A DNA stretch of 63,568 nt from Actinomycetota bacterium (GTDB taxonomy: Bacteria; Actinomycetota; UBA4738; HRBIN12): positions 1-63,568 of the forward strand of contig VAYU01000029.1 of assembly GCA_005884925.1 (NCBI GenBank), written 5' to 3'. How positions within the stretch are numbered: position 1 is the first letter of the stretch; each line of letters opens with the position of its first letter. Of this stretch, positions 43,857-52,134 are shown piece after piece. The position numbers and the translations under genes are program-made. The notes beneath the pieces are model-generated. The model saw only the letters and a program-made list of their open reading frames with translations, had not been told where the DNA came from and searched no databases.

Positions 43857-43900
43857 TCGTCGGGGCGGAGGTCGCCGGCCGGCGACCTCCGCCCCGACGA
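43857..43900. repeat. 44-bp perfect palindrome between potD and potB
   Basis: Positions 43857-43878 and 43879-43900 are exact reverse complements (22-bp arms, left arm beginning TCGTCGGGGCGGAGG). It starts two bases after the potD stop and ends 11 bases before the potB start. RNA copies would fold into a very stable hairpin. There is no T-tract. It likely protects the upstream potA-potD message or partly ends transcription, lowering permease expression. Confidence 0.85.
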
Positions 43901-43911
43901 CAGGATCTGAC

Positions 43912-44808
43912 GTGGCGACCGGAACCGTTGGCCCATCCGATGGGATGAGGGCCCATCTATCGGCCTTCCTCTTCCGGCACCGCCTGCTGAAGCTTGCCGC
44001 GCTGCTCGGCGCGCCCGCCGGGTGGTTCGTCGTGATCTACCTGGGCACGCTCTTCCTGTTGTTCGCGACGGCGTTCTGGCACCTCGATGCCTTCACCGGG
44101 CTCGTGGTCAAGCGGTTCAGCCTCGCGAACTTCCAGACGATCGCCCACGACCCGGTCTACCGGACGATCATCCTGCGGACCCTCGGGATCGCGCTCGCGG
44201 TCACGCTGACCGACATCGTGCTCGCGTTCCCGCTCTCGTACTACGCGGCGAGGCAAGCACCGGCTCGCGCGAGGAACGCGGTGTTGATCGCGGTCGTGCT
44301 TCCGCTCTGGGCGAACTATCTCGTGCGGATCTTCGCGTGGCGCTTGATCCTGTCGCCGGGGGGGCTCCTCGTCTGGCTGTTCGAGAAGATCGGTGTGCAT
44401 TGGTCGATCGGCTACTCCAACGTCGCCGTCTGGATCACGTTCTCCTACCTGTGGCTGCCGTACGTGGTCCTGCCGATGTACGCAGCGCTCGAGCGCGTTC
44501 CGGGATCACTGCTGGAGGCGTCCTCGGACCTCGGGGCTCGGGGCTGGAAGACGTTCCGCTCGGTGGTCTTCCCGTTGATCGTGCCAGGCATCGTCGCCGG
44601 TTCGATCTTCGCGTTCTCGCTCACGCTGGGCGACTACATCGTGGTGCAGCTCGTGGGCAACTCGCGGTTCATCGGCAACGTGATCTACGACAACGTCGGA
44701 GTGGCGAGCAACGTCCCGTTCGCGGCCGCGTTCGCCCTGATGCCGGTCGCGATCATGTCGATCTACCTCTTCATCGCATGGCGTCTCGGCGCCTTCGAGG
44801 CGCTCTAG
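43912..44808 (+). CDS. potB: PotB-like ABC transporter permease
   Basis: A 298-residue inner-membrane permease. A hydrophobic span begins near residue 30 (LAALLGAPAGWFVVIYLGTL), and further spans follow. The EAA loop that contacts the ATPase is LEASSDLGARGWKTFRSVVF followed by PLIVPGIVAGS. This matches the first permease of polyamine importers. The GTG at 43912 follows the palindrome. The next permease starts 11 bases after its stop. Confidence 0.88.
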   Translation: MATGTVGPSDGMRAHLSAFLFRHRLLKLAALLGAPAGWFVVIYLGTLFLLFATAFWHLDAFTGLVVKRFSLANFQTIAHDPVYRTIILRTLGIALAVTLTDIVLAFPLSYYAARQAPARARNAVLIAVVLPLWANYLVRIFAWRLILSPGGLLVWLFEKIGVHWSIGYSNVAVWITFSYLWLPYVVLPMYAALERVPGSLLEASSDLGARGWKTFRSVVFPLIVPGIVAGSIFAFSLTLGDYIVVQLVGNSRFIGNVIYDNVGVASNVPFAAAFALMPVAIMSIYLFIAWRLGAFEAL

Positions 44809-44819
44809 GAGGGCGGCAG

Positions 44820-45653
44820 ATGGAATCCCGTGCCGTCCGGATCGCCATCAGGATCGGCATGATCCTGGTGTTGGCGTTCCTGTACGTCCCGCTCCTGATC
44901 GTCGTGATCTATTCGTTCAACAACGACATCGGGCAGACGTGGCCGATCGACTCGTTCACGACGAAGTACTACGCGCTCGCGTGGCAGAACCCCGATGTGC
45001 GGGTGGCGCTCGGCACATCCCTGCTGGTCGCGAGCATCGCGACGCTGCTGGCGTTCGTGCTCGGGAGCCTGGCCGCGTTCGCCGTGCATCGCTTCCACTT
45101 CTTCGGGCGGAACGCGGTGTCGTTCGTGCTCGTGCTGCCGATCGCGTTGCCCGGGATCCTCACCGGGATCGCGTTGAACAACGCCATCAACAACTACCGG
45201 ATCCCGTTCAGCATCTGGACGATCATGATCGGCCACGCGACGTTCTGCATCGTGGTCGTCTACAACAACGTGCTGGCCCGGCTGCGGAGGACGGCCGGTT
45301 CCCTGATCGAGGCGTCGATGGACCTCGGCGCTGACGGCTGGCAGACGTTCCGGTACGTGACCTGGCCGGCGATCCGCACGGCAGTGATCGCCGGCATGCT
45401 GCTCGCCTTCGCGTTGTCGTTCGACGAGATCGTCGTGACGAACTTCACGTCCGGTACCCAGATCACGATTCCGAAGTTCATCTACGACAACCTGCGCCAG
45501 CCGCGGAACCGCCCGGTCGTGAACGTGGTGGCGGTCATCGTGCTGCTGGTGATGGTGATCCCGGTCTACATCGCGCAGCGGTTGGCCGGCGGAGATACCA
45601 CCACACGACCGAGCCGGGCATTACCGCCGGCGGCGCAACCGGGGGTGCCCTAG
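44820..45653 (+). CDS. potC: PotC-like ABC transporter permease
   Basis: The second permease of the importer, 277 residues. The first span is IRIGMILVLAFLYVPLLIVV, the EAA loop is LIEASMDLGADGWQTFRYVT, and the final span is VVAVIVLLVMVIPVYIAQRL, followed by a Pro/Thr-rich tail. The ATG at 44820 has AGGAGGG upstream. The stop overlaps the stop of the convergent bpa gene by four bases. Confidence 0.9.
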   Translation: MESRAVRIAIRIGMILVLAFLYVPLLIVVIYSFNNDIGQTWPIDSFTTKYYALAWQNPDVRVALGTSLLVASIATLLAFVLGSLAAFAVHRFHFFGRNAVSFVLVLPIALPGILTGIALNNAINNYRIPFSIWTIMIGHATFCIVVVYNNVLARLRRTAGSLIEASMDLGADGWQTFRYVTWPAIRTAVIAGMLLAFALSFDEIVVTNFTSGTQITIPKFIYDNLRQPRNRPVVNVVAVIVLLVMVIPVYIAQRLAGGDTTTRPSRALPPAAQPGVP

Positions 45654-46156
45654 AGGTACTGGCCCGGCGCCCGCTCGTTCTCCTGCGGGGGACCGCCTTG
45701 CGGGTTCTGCGCCAGCAGGCCGCGGCGCCGGAGCTCCTCGAACTGCGCCCGCGCCGCGGCCTGCTGCGCGAACATCGCGGCCTGGATCCCGTGGAACAGA
45801 CCCTCGAGCCAGCCGACCAGCTGGGCCTGGGCGACCCGCAACTCGGATTCGGTCGGGATCTGGTCCTCGATCGGGGGCGCGAGCGAAGCGAGCTCCTCGC
45901 GGAGGTCCCCGGAGAGGACGTCGGAGAGCTCACCCACCGAGCGACCGTAGATCTCGGCGAGCCGCTTGCGTCCCGGCTCGTCGAGCGTCGTCTGTCGCGT
46001 CTCGTCGAGCAGCTCTCGGACCATGCTCGCGATCCGAAGCAGCTTCGCAGGCTCGGTTATCGTCTCGGTTCCGGGCGAGGCCTGCTCGGGCTCCGCGCCG
46101 ACCGGCACCGCCTGGACCACGCCCGGCACAGGCATCTGGCTGGGGTCTTGGCTCAT
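45650..46156 (-). CDS. bpa: Bacterial proteasome activator (Bpa-like)
   Basis: A 168-residue ring-forming activator that lets the 20S proteasome degrade unfolded proteins without ATP. A Pro/Glu-rich N-terminus leads to a four-helix core (AKLLRIASMVRELLDETRQT, RLAEIYGRSVGELSDVLSGD, VAQAQLVGWLEGLFHGIQAA). The protein ends in the proteasome-docking GQYL. The final linker is Pro/Gln-rich. This predicts a 20S proteasome elsewhere in the genome; prcBA is not in this window. It is convergent with potC. Confidence 0.9.
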   Translation of the reverse strand: MSQDPSQMPVPGVVQAVPVGAEPEQASPGTETITEPAKLLRIASMVRELLDETRQTTLDEPGRKRLAEIYGRSVGELSDVLSGDLREELASLAPPIEDQIPTESELRVAQAQLVGWLEGLFHGIQAAMFAQQAAARAQFEELRRRGLLAQNPQGGPPQENERAPGQYL

Positions 46157-46182
46157 CCGGCCAACCTAGCACCCGTGCGCGA

Positions 46183-46947
46183 CTAGGCTCCGTCCACGAG
46201 CACGCCGAAGCCGTCGCGAGCGAGGCGGCGGATCACGTTGCCCGAGCGGCCGAGGTCGGCGACCCGGCCGGCCGAGAGCGCACCGAGCTCGACCACCCTC
46301 GCGCGCAGCGGGGCCGGGCCGTCGCGACGGGCCAGCGACAACGCGCTCGCGTTCCTCCAGACCTTCGCGCGGGACTCCTTCAGGAACCGGGTGGTCGCGC
46401 GCCGGTTGAACGGCGTCATCAGCCGATCGATCAGCGTCCGATCACCGGGCTGCTCGGATGCCTGGAGGAGCCGGTCCTCTTCGGGCACGCGGCTCCCGAG
46501 GATCGCGTCGATGTGCGCGTGATCGGTCGCGCGGCGCTCGATCACGGTCGGATCGTCGAACTCCGTGTCGGTGATGACCGCCAGCAGCGCCTGGGGGAGA
46601 TCGAAGTTGATGTGCGCGTTCATGCCCAGCAGGAGGTGGCGGATCGGCGGGATCCTCGGCTGCGATCCCGCGAGCGAGAAGGCCACCTGCCACGGGCCGG
46701 GCGCGGTCCCGTCCTCGTTCCACCGTTCCAACGCTTCCAGGTAGAGCTCGGCGAAGGCGAGGTCCCAACGCTCGGTCCACGCGGGGTCGACGAAACCGCC
46801 GAGCGAAGGATGCGCGAGCTCGTCGCGGACGGCCGCGGTCGTCCGGGTGTACACCGACAGGAAATGGCGGCGCTCGTCGTTCGACGTGACCATCGGCGCG
46901 CGCAGGGCATCCATCCGAGCCAGCAGACCGTCGATCGAGGTCTCCAT
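46183..46947 (-). CDS. DUF5995 family protein
   Basis: A 254-residue helical protein of the DUF5995 family. The conserved segment is IRHLLLGMNAHINFDLPQAL, with histidines that may bind a metal. The N-terminal half carries FAELYLEALERW and the C-terminal half RRLARDGFGVLVDG. The function is unknown. It lies seven bases downstream of the M20 peptidase gene on the same strand and is likely co-transcribed. Confidence 0.75.
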   Translation of the reverse strand: METSIDGLLARMDALRAPMVTSNDERRHFLSVYTRTTAAVRDELAHPSLGGFVDPAWTERWDLAFAELYLEALERWNEDGTAPGPWQVAFSLAGSQPRIPPIRHLLLGMNAHINFDLPQALLAVITDTEFDDPTVIERRATDHAHIDAILGSRVPEEDRLLQASEQPGDRTLIDRLMTPFNRRATTRFLKESRAKVWRNASALSLARRDGPAPLRARVVELGALSAGRVADLGRSGNVIRRLARDGFGVLVDGA

Positions 46948-46954
46948 GCCGAGT

Positions 46955-48307
46955 TCAACGGTCCGCGTCGTCGGCGAAGCTCCGGAGGAACAGGGCCTCC
47001 GCCAGGGCCATCCGCTCGAGGTCTTCGATGTCCACGCTCTCGTCGACGGAATGGAAGTTCGAACGGTGATCTCCGGCGCCCCAGATCAACACCTCGATCC
47101 CCGGGAACGTCTCCGCCAGCATCGGGACCAGCGGGATCGAGCCCCCCGAGCCCATCTCCACCACCTTGCGATCGAAGGCGGTCGCGAGCGCCGAGGTCGC
47201 GCTCCGGTAGGCGGGGGTCGTCGGGTCGACGATGTAGCCGGCGCCGGGCTCCTCGGTGTCGATCTGCACGCGGACGCCCCACGGCGCGGCGGCGCGCAGA
47301 TGTGTGGCGAGCTTGTCGACGGCGCCCGCGTAGTCCTCGCCGGGCGCCATCCGAAGCCCCACCACGGCGCGCGCGGTCGGGACGATCTGGTTCGCGACCT
47401 CGTCGACCCGGGGTGCCTCGAACGCGAGAACGTTGATGGACGGTTTCGACAGGGTTCGGTCGGCGATCGTGCCGGTTCCCAAGAGCTCGACCTCCGGGAA
47501 GACGCGCGATTCCGCGCGGAACTCGTCCTCCGGGACCTGCGTCCCGGGCCATGGGAACCCGAGGAGTCCCTCGATCGTGATCTCGCCCTCATCGTCGTGG
47601 AGCGATGCGAGCATGCGGCTGAGCGCCATGATCGCGTCGGGCAAAGGTCCACCGAACGCGCCGCTGTGCTGCGCGATCGGGAGCACGTCGACGCGAACGG
47701 TCACGTGCGTGGCGCCGCGGATGCTGGTGCCGATCGTGGGTACACGGGTCCGGTAGTTCCCCCCATCCGCGATCACGGCGACGTCGCTCCGCAACAGGTC
47801 GCCGTGCCCGCGCACGAGCTCCGGCAGATGTTCCGTCGAGCACTCCTCCTCGCCCTCGACGATCACCTTGACCGAACACGGGAGCGGACCATCGGCGCGG
47901 ACCGCCCGGAGCGCCGCCGCGTGGATCACGATGCCGGACTTGTCGTCGGCGGCTCCGCGACCGAAGAGCCGCCCGTCGGCGACCGTCGGCGTGAACGGGG
48001 GCGTGGTCCAGGCGTCCGGATCGGCTGCCGGCTGCACGTCATGGTGTGCGTACAACAGGACGGTGGGCCGATCGGCCGGCCCGGGAACGCTCCCGAAGAC
48101 GGCCGGGTGCCCGCCCTCGGTCTCCAGCAGGTCGGCTCCGACGCCCGCGTCGCGCAGGATGTCCCGTGTCAGCTCCGCGCTCGCGCGGACGTTGGCAGGG
48201 TCGTAGCCCATGTATCCGACCGATGGGATCGCGACCAGCCGGGAAAGCTCGTCGATCACCCGAGGCATGTCGTCGTGGATGCGGCTCCGCAGCTGATCGG
48301 CGTCCAT
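46955..48307 (-). CDS. M20 family dipeptidase/peptidase
   Basis: A 450-residue zinc peptidase of the M20 (carnosinase-like) family. Metal and catalytic residues appear in order: VLLYAHHDVQPAADPDAW, LFGRGAADDKSGIVIHAAAL, VIVEGEEECSTEHL (catalytic Glu) and the late HRSNFHSVDESVDIEDL. The dimerisation domain lies between about residues 195 and 330. The substrate is probably a dipeptide or N-acylated amino acid; it cannot be fixed here. Confidence 0.9.
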   Translation of the reverse strand: MDADQLRSRIHDDMPRVIDELSRLVAIPSVGYMGYDPANVRASAELTRDILRDAGVGADLLETEGGHPAVFGSVPGPADRPTVLLYAHHDVQPAADPDAWTTPPFTPTVADGRLFGRGAADDKSGIVIHAAALRAVRADGPLPCSVKVIVEGEEECSTEHLPELVRGHGDLLRSDVAVIADGGNYRTRVPTIGTSIRGATHVTVRVDVLPIAQHSGAFGGPLPDAIMALSRMLASLHDDEGEITIEGLLGFPWPGTQVPEDEFRAESRVFPEVELLGTGTIADRTLSKPSINVLAFEAPRVDEVANQIVPTARAVVGLRMAPGEDYAGAVDKLATHLRAAAPWGVRVQIDTEEPGAGYIVDPTTPAYRSATSALATAFDRKVVEMGSGGSIPLVPMLAETFPGIEVLIWGAGDHRSNFHSVDESVDIEDLERMALAEALFLRSFADDADR

Positions 48308-48332
48308 GGCGCGGCAGGCTACCGCGTTCCTC

Positions 48333-48986
48333 CTAGGGAGAGAGTCGTTCCACCCGCCACCCGGTCCGCTCGGCGTCGTCCCGCGTGTAGCGGAAGCGGT
48401 CGTGGAGCCGGAACACGCGACCCTGCCAGAACTCGACGGCGTCGGGGATCAGGCGGTATCCACCCCAGTGCGGCGGCCGGGGGATCGGAGCGTCCAGGAA
48501 GCGGGCCGCCGCTTGCGCGACCCGCTCTTCGAGCTCGTGGCGATCGCGCAACACCGAGCTCTGCGCCGACGCCCAGGCTCCGATCTGCGCCTCGCGTGGC
48601 CGAGTGGCGAAGTACGCGTCCGACTCTTCGTCGTCGACCCGTCGAACGTCCCCGGTCACGCAGACCTGCCGGTCGAGCACCTTCCAGAGGAACACGATCG
48701 CCGCCCGGGGGTTCTCGTCGAGCTGTCGACCCTTGCGGCTCTCGCGGTTCGTGTAGAAGACGAAGCCTCGTCGATCGGCCGCGCGGAGCAGGACGTGGCG
48801 GACGGAAGGTTGGCCGTCGGCGCCAGTCGTGGCGAGCGCCATCGCGTTCGGCAACGCGATCCCGGCAGCCCCCGCGTCGTCGAACCAACGCAGGAACTGG
48901 TCGATCGGATCGGGAGGTAGATCGGCCCGCCGCAACTCGCGATGCGCGTGCGAGCCCTGTGAGGCCATCCCCTCGTTCCCGGACAT
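48333..48986 (-). CDS. pdxH: Pyridoxamine 5'-phosphate oxidase
   Basis: A 217-residue FMN enzyme that forms pyridoxal 5'-phosphate. The family pattern is intact: FYTNRESRKGRQLDENPRAA (FMN/substrate contacts), VCVTGDVRRVDDEESDAYF, and the C-terminal EFWQGRVFRLHDRFRYTRDD then GWRVERLSP. It lies in a minus-strand run with the M20 peptidase and the MBL hydrolase but has no pathway link to them. Confidence 0.93.
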   Translation of the reverse strand: MSGNEGMASQGSHAHRELRRADLPPDPIDQFLRWFDDAGAAGIALPNAMALATTGADGQPSVRHVLLRAADRRGFVFYTNRESRKGRQLDENPRAAIVFLWKVLDRQVCVTGDVRRVDDEESDAYFATRPREAQIGAWASAQSSVLRDRHELEERVAQAAARFLDAPIPRPPHWGGYRLIPDAVEFWQGRVFRLHDRFRYTRDDAERTGWRVERLSP

Positions 48987-48998
48987 CTGGGTCGGAAC

Positions 48999-49649
48999 CT
49001 ATCCGGATGAGCGCAGGAGGTGCCCGATCGCGGCGTTCGGGTCGTCCACCTCTGCGCCGTGCGAGAAGACGAGGCGCCCGACGGCCAAACGGGCAAGACG
49101 TTCGAGGGACGCGCGGGCCTGAACCGGATCCGAGGTGAAGGCGGCGGGGCCGAACGAGAGCGCACCACCGACGCTGCCGACGGCGTCCCCGACGAGGACC
49201 AGCGAGTTCGCCTCGTCGAGCAGGCTCAGATGGCCGGGCGTGTGCCCCGGGGTCTCGAGGACCACGAGATCGCGTACGCGATCACCTTCCGCGAGCGGCT
49301 CGATCGCGCGGCCCTCGAGGCGGATCTCGGAGAGGTCGGCAGCCCCGGCGCGCACGACCGCCCGGGGGGCCTGGTCCGCAACCTCGCCCAGACCACCGAC
49401 ATGGTCGAGATGAGCGTGGGTGAGCACGATGTCGCTGATGTCCGACCACGTCGCACCGAGCGGATCCAACACCGCCTCGATCTCCTTCCCGGTGGAGGGT
49501 GGCCCGACGTCCACCAGAACCACTCCATCGGGGCGTGGAACGACGAAGCTGCGCACTTCGAACGTCGCGGGATCCGGGCCGAGCATCCCCGCCGGCACCT
49601 CAACCTGGGTGATGATCGGTTGGACGGCCTCGCTGACCGGATGAGCCAC
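48999..49649 (-). CDS. MBL-fold metallo-hydrolase
   Basis: A 216-residue metallo-beta-lactamase-fold hydrolase. The zinc motif IVLTHAHLDHVGGLGEVAD (HxHxDH) is clear. Further ligands are in ETPGHTPGHLSLL, LVGDAVGSVGG and a late FSHGAEVDDP. The ligand set is complete and the substrate unknown. I chose GTG 49649 because AAGGAGG lies seven bases upstream; the ATG at 49679 would place that sequence inside the coding region. Confidence 0.85.
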   Translation of the reverse strand: MAHPVSEAVQPIITQVEVPAGMLGPDPATFEVRSFVVPRPDGVVLVDVGPPSTGKEIEAVLDPLGATWSDISDIVLTHAHLDHVGGLGEVADQAPRAVVRAGAADLSEIRLEGRAIEPLAEGDRVRDLVVLETPGHTPGHLSLLDEANSLVLVGDAVGSVGGALSFGPAAFTSDPVQARASLERLARLAVGRLVFSHGAEVDDPNAAIGHLLRSSG

Positions 49650-50042
49650 CACTCGACCTCCTTGCCAGGACCGGTGCACTCAGCTCTACACGATACGAAC
49701 CCAAACCCGCCGGTAGAGGGCCCACCCTCACGCGTGCTCCGGTTCACGGCAAGGTTCGCCGGGCCGGATACCGCAGGACGGCCGCCCGCTGAGGGCGCCA
49801 CGGCTTCCTTTGAGCCCGCCGGTGACCACACGCTCGGTTTCCATCAGGCCTGATGGAAACCTGATATGGCTCGCAGCAGTGGCCGGCCTTCTCCTTCACC
49901 CACGGCTGGCTGAGGCGGAAAGACGCTCCCGTGGTGAGGCCACGGCTCGCATAGGAGAGCAGAAGCCATGGGGGAGCGGGATCGCGGTTGCGAGGATGCG
50001 CCGAGTAGCGATGCGTTCGACCTGCGGCGAGCAGACTGACCG
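49650..50042. other. Non-coding patch upstream of the MBL gene
   Basis: About 390 bases with no convincing gene on either strand. The MBL promoter must lie at its left edge. It contains a 26-bp perfect palindrome at 49836-49861. Open frames here lack ribosome-binding sites and run antisense to the DUF1801 gene. The patch begins a degraded segment that continues to the tRNA-Arg at 52077. Confidence 0.6.
49836..49861. repeat. 26-bp perfect palindrome
   Basis: GGTTTCCATCAGG (49836-49848) and CCTGATGGAAACC (49849-49861) are exact reverse complements with no spacer. No T-tract follows. It is 190 bp upstream of the MBL gene and 180 bp beyond the 3' end of the DUF1801 gene. It could be a regulator or recombinase site, or a bidirectional hairpin. 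Confidence 0.85.
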
Positions 50043-50315
50043 CTACCCCTTTCCGAAAGCCTCCGCCATCCGGACCGCTAAGAGCTTCTTCACGAACGTC
50101 TCGGGGAGGGGCTTGTCGATCGGGAAGTGGAGCGACCCCTTCGTGGACGTGTACCTTTCAGTCTCTTTGGCCAACTGGGGAATGACCGACCCGCTGTGCG
50201 GCAGGTAGCTGAGGTGGTTCTTGAATGCAGCGAAGCCAGCGATAGTCTTGCCCCGAAGCTTGAAAGCTGGCATGCCGTAGGACATGCACTCCTCGGCGTC
50301 AGGGACGATCGACAT
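50043..50315 (-). CDS. DUF1801 family protein, apparently lacking its normal start
   Basis: The usable ORF from ATG 50315 gives 90 residues with SIVPDAEECMSYGMPAFKLR, IAGFAAFKNHLSYLPHSGSV and FPIDKPLPETFVKKLL, which is the C-terminal three quarters of a DUF1801 protein. In the same frame the homologous N-terminus continues upstream as GTEIDDYLDALEEPKRTTLA and NLRDTI to about 50399, but no ATG, GTG or TTG is present there. The gene may have lost its start codon, or use a rare one. The function of the family is unknown. Confidence 0.6.
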   Translation of the reverse strand: MSIVPDAEECMSYGMPAFKLRGKTIAGFAAFKNHLSYLPHSGSVIPQLAKETERYTSTKGSLHFPIDKPLPETFVKKLLAVRMAEAFGKG

Positions 50316-50658
50316 GATGGTGTCGCGGAGGTTCGCCAGCGTGGTCCGCTTCGGCTCCTCAAGGGCGTCGAGATAGTCGTCGATCTCGGTCCCCGACTCG
50401 ACACGGCATCGTACTTGTGGCTCCTGACGACTACGGCGCCAGCGCCAGCTCCTTCCCGGTCCGGGAACCGCCTGGCCCTCACACGCGTACTAGAGGCCCG
50501 AGGAGCGAGGGATGCAGCGTACTCCGATGATCCGACTGGCTGTGGCGGCGACATTCGTCACCCTGCTGGATCGCTCTTCGACCACTCGATGACGGTCCAG
50601 TCGCGCTTGTAGCAGCGCCGGCGGCGTGCCGAACGCGTCACGTGGGTAGGATCGGACC
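50316..50658. other. Degraded intergenic stretch
   Basis: The left 85 bases are the start-less N-terminal part of the DUF1801 gene on the minus strand. The rest, to the DinB-type gene, shows no gene I can support. It probably holds the promoter of the 50659 gene. Confidence 0.5.
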
Positions 50659-51123
50659 ATGGCCGAGGATCGCTCCTACATCGATGCGAACACCCGCGAG
50701 CGCGAGCGCATGCGCGCGCTCGTCGAACGGTTGGACGACGACGCCCTCACGGCTCCCGTGAACGAGCACTGGACCGTTGCCGGTGTGCTCGGTCACATCG
50801 CGTACTGGGACATCCGCGTCCTGGTCCTCGCCGAGAAGATCGATCGCGGCGAACCGTGGGCGCCGGGGGACGCGGAGCCGGATGGCGACTGGCTCAACGA
50901 CTCGACCCGTCCGCTGATCCACGCGATCGCGCCGAGGGAGGCCGCGCAGTTCGCCCTGCGGATCGCGGAACAGACGGACGCGCGCGTCTCGGAGCTGCCC
51001 CTGGATCGGTTGTGGCCCCGCGACCCCGACAGCCCGATCTACGCGGGCCGCGGCGAGCACCGCGGTGAGCACCTCGACGAGATCGAGGCCGCGCTTCGGG
51101 CCCGCGGCTCGCCACCCGGGTGA
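50659..51123 (+). CDS. DinB/maleylpyruvate isomerase N-terminal-like protein
   Basis: A 154-residue four-helix protein of the DinB/MDMPI superfamily. It begins with a long charged helix (NTRERERMRALVERLDDD), followed by HWTVAGVLGHIAYWDIRVLV, where Asp/His would bind metal, and ends with RGEHRGEHLDEIEAALRARG. Members in actinobacteria are often mycothiol-dependent, but the thiol partner cannot be seen. The ATG at 50659 has no strong ribosome-binding site. Confidence 0.75.
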   Translation: MAEDRSYIDANTRERERMRALVERLDDDALTAPVNEHWTVAGVLGHIAYWDIRVLVLAEKIDRGEPWAPGDAEPDGDWLNDSTRPLIHAIAPREAAQFALRIAEQTDARVSELPLDRLWPRDPDSPIYAGRGEHRGEHLDEIEAALRARGSPPG

Positions 51124-51129
51124 CGCGGG

Positions 51130-51330
51130 TCAGGAAGTCCGGGCCTGCCAGCGCATCCACACGCTCAGGGAGACGATCGCCGCCAGCGTTCCGATCAACC
51201 CCGCCACGTAGACGTAGGAGAGTGCGTTCCCATGGTCGAACTCTCCCCATGCGCGCGCGACCGCGATCAGGAGAAGCACGAGCCCGATCGCGGCAGTGCC
51301 GAGGACGACCCTCGCCGAGCGCCGTCCCAC
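51130..51330 (-). CDS. Small two-span membrane protein at the recombinase junction
   Basis: A 66-residue protein from GTG 51330, with a basic start (VGRRSARVV), one span (LGTAAIGLVLLLIAVARAW) and a second (YVAGLIGTLAAIVSLSVWM), then a basic tail. The frame is open further upstream, but that part is antisense to the recombinase remnant and is not credible. The start sits about 20 bases from the left edge of the recombinase homology, so the remnant may have replaced its promoter. The function is unknown. Confidence 0.5.
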   Translation of the reverse strand: MGRRSARVVLGTAAIGLVLLLIAVARAWGEFDHGNALSYVYVAGLIGTLAAIVSLSVWMRWQARTS

Positions 51331-51348
51331 CCCTCTCGTACCTGCACG

Positions 51349-52005
51349 AATGGATCCGAGTACCTGCTCACCGGGCTCCTGGTCTGCGAGAAATGCGGAA
51401 AGCGGTTCATCGGGGCGTCGGCCAAGGGAAACGCGTATCGGCACGCGTACTACGTGTGCTTCTCTCGGCACCGCTGCGGGACCCAGGGATGCGATCAAGA
51501 CCGTTTGCGGGTCGACGAGCTTGAGGATCGGGTGGTCGAGAGCCTGCTCGCCACGCTGGGCCGACGTGAGCTCCTCGAAGATGCCGTCGAGCGGTGGGGA
51601 GAGATCGTGGAAACGGATCGGCCAGGCCGAGAGCGAGAGCTCGCCGCGGTGGAGGCACAGATAAGCCGGGCTCAGGGCTCGTTAGATCGCTACCACGCTT
51701 TCGAGGAGGGGGGCTCCGCGAGGAGGTCTGTACCCAAACGCATCGAGGAGCTCTCGGCTGAGCTGACCTCGCTCGAGGCTCGGCGCTCTGAGCTGGCTGA
51801 GGAGACATCGGAGAGTCAGCCGAGCGTCCCGGAGCGCGCGGAGCTCGCGGTGCGCGTCGAGGACATCGAGCGGGCTCTGCGGGATGGGGCGCTCCCCGAG
51901 CGCAAGGCTGTGATGCAGGCGGTGGTCGCCGAGATCAAGGTCCGGGATCGCGGCCACATCGAGCCGGTCTTCCGCGTGCCGGTTCCTGGACCACTTGTGG
52001 ATCGG
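51349..52005 (+). pseudogene. C-terminal remnant of a large serine recombinase/integrase
   Basis: From about 51349 the frame encodes the zinc-ribbon region of large serine recombinases (NGSEYLLTGLLVCEKCGKRF then YYVCFSRHRCGTQGCDQDRL). A coiled-coil part follows (ERELAAVEAQISRAQGSLDR, RIEELSAELTSLEARRSELA) and a final DRGHIEPVFRVPVPG. The N-terminal catalytic resolvase domain is wholly missing. No stop ends the frame; it runs through the antisense tRNA into the response regulator frame. It abuts the 3' end of the tRNA-Arg, the usual position of an integrase of an inserted element. Confidence 0.85.
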
Positions 52006-52077
<72 letters not shown>

Positions 52078-52134
52078 GAACGGGCACCGAGTCTAACGTT
52101 CCGACTGGAGCCCACTCACCCGTATGCTCGGGGC

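Noticed and set aside
49810-50208. Plus-strand frame across the palindrome and DUF1801 gene
   Set aside because: It has no ribosome-binding site and is antisense to recognisable DUF1801 coding sequence.
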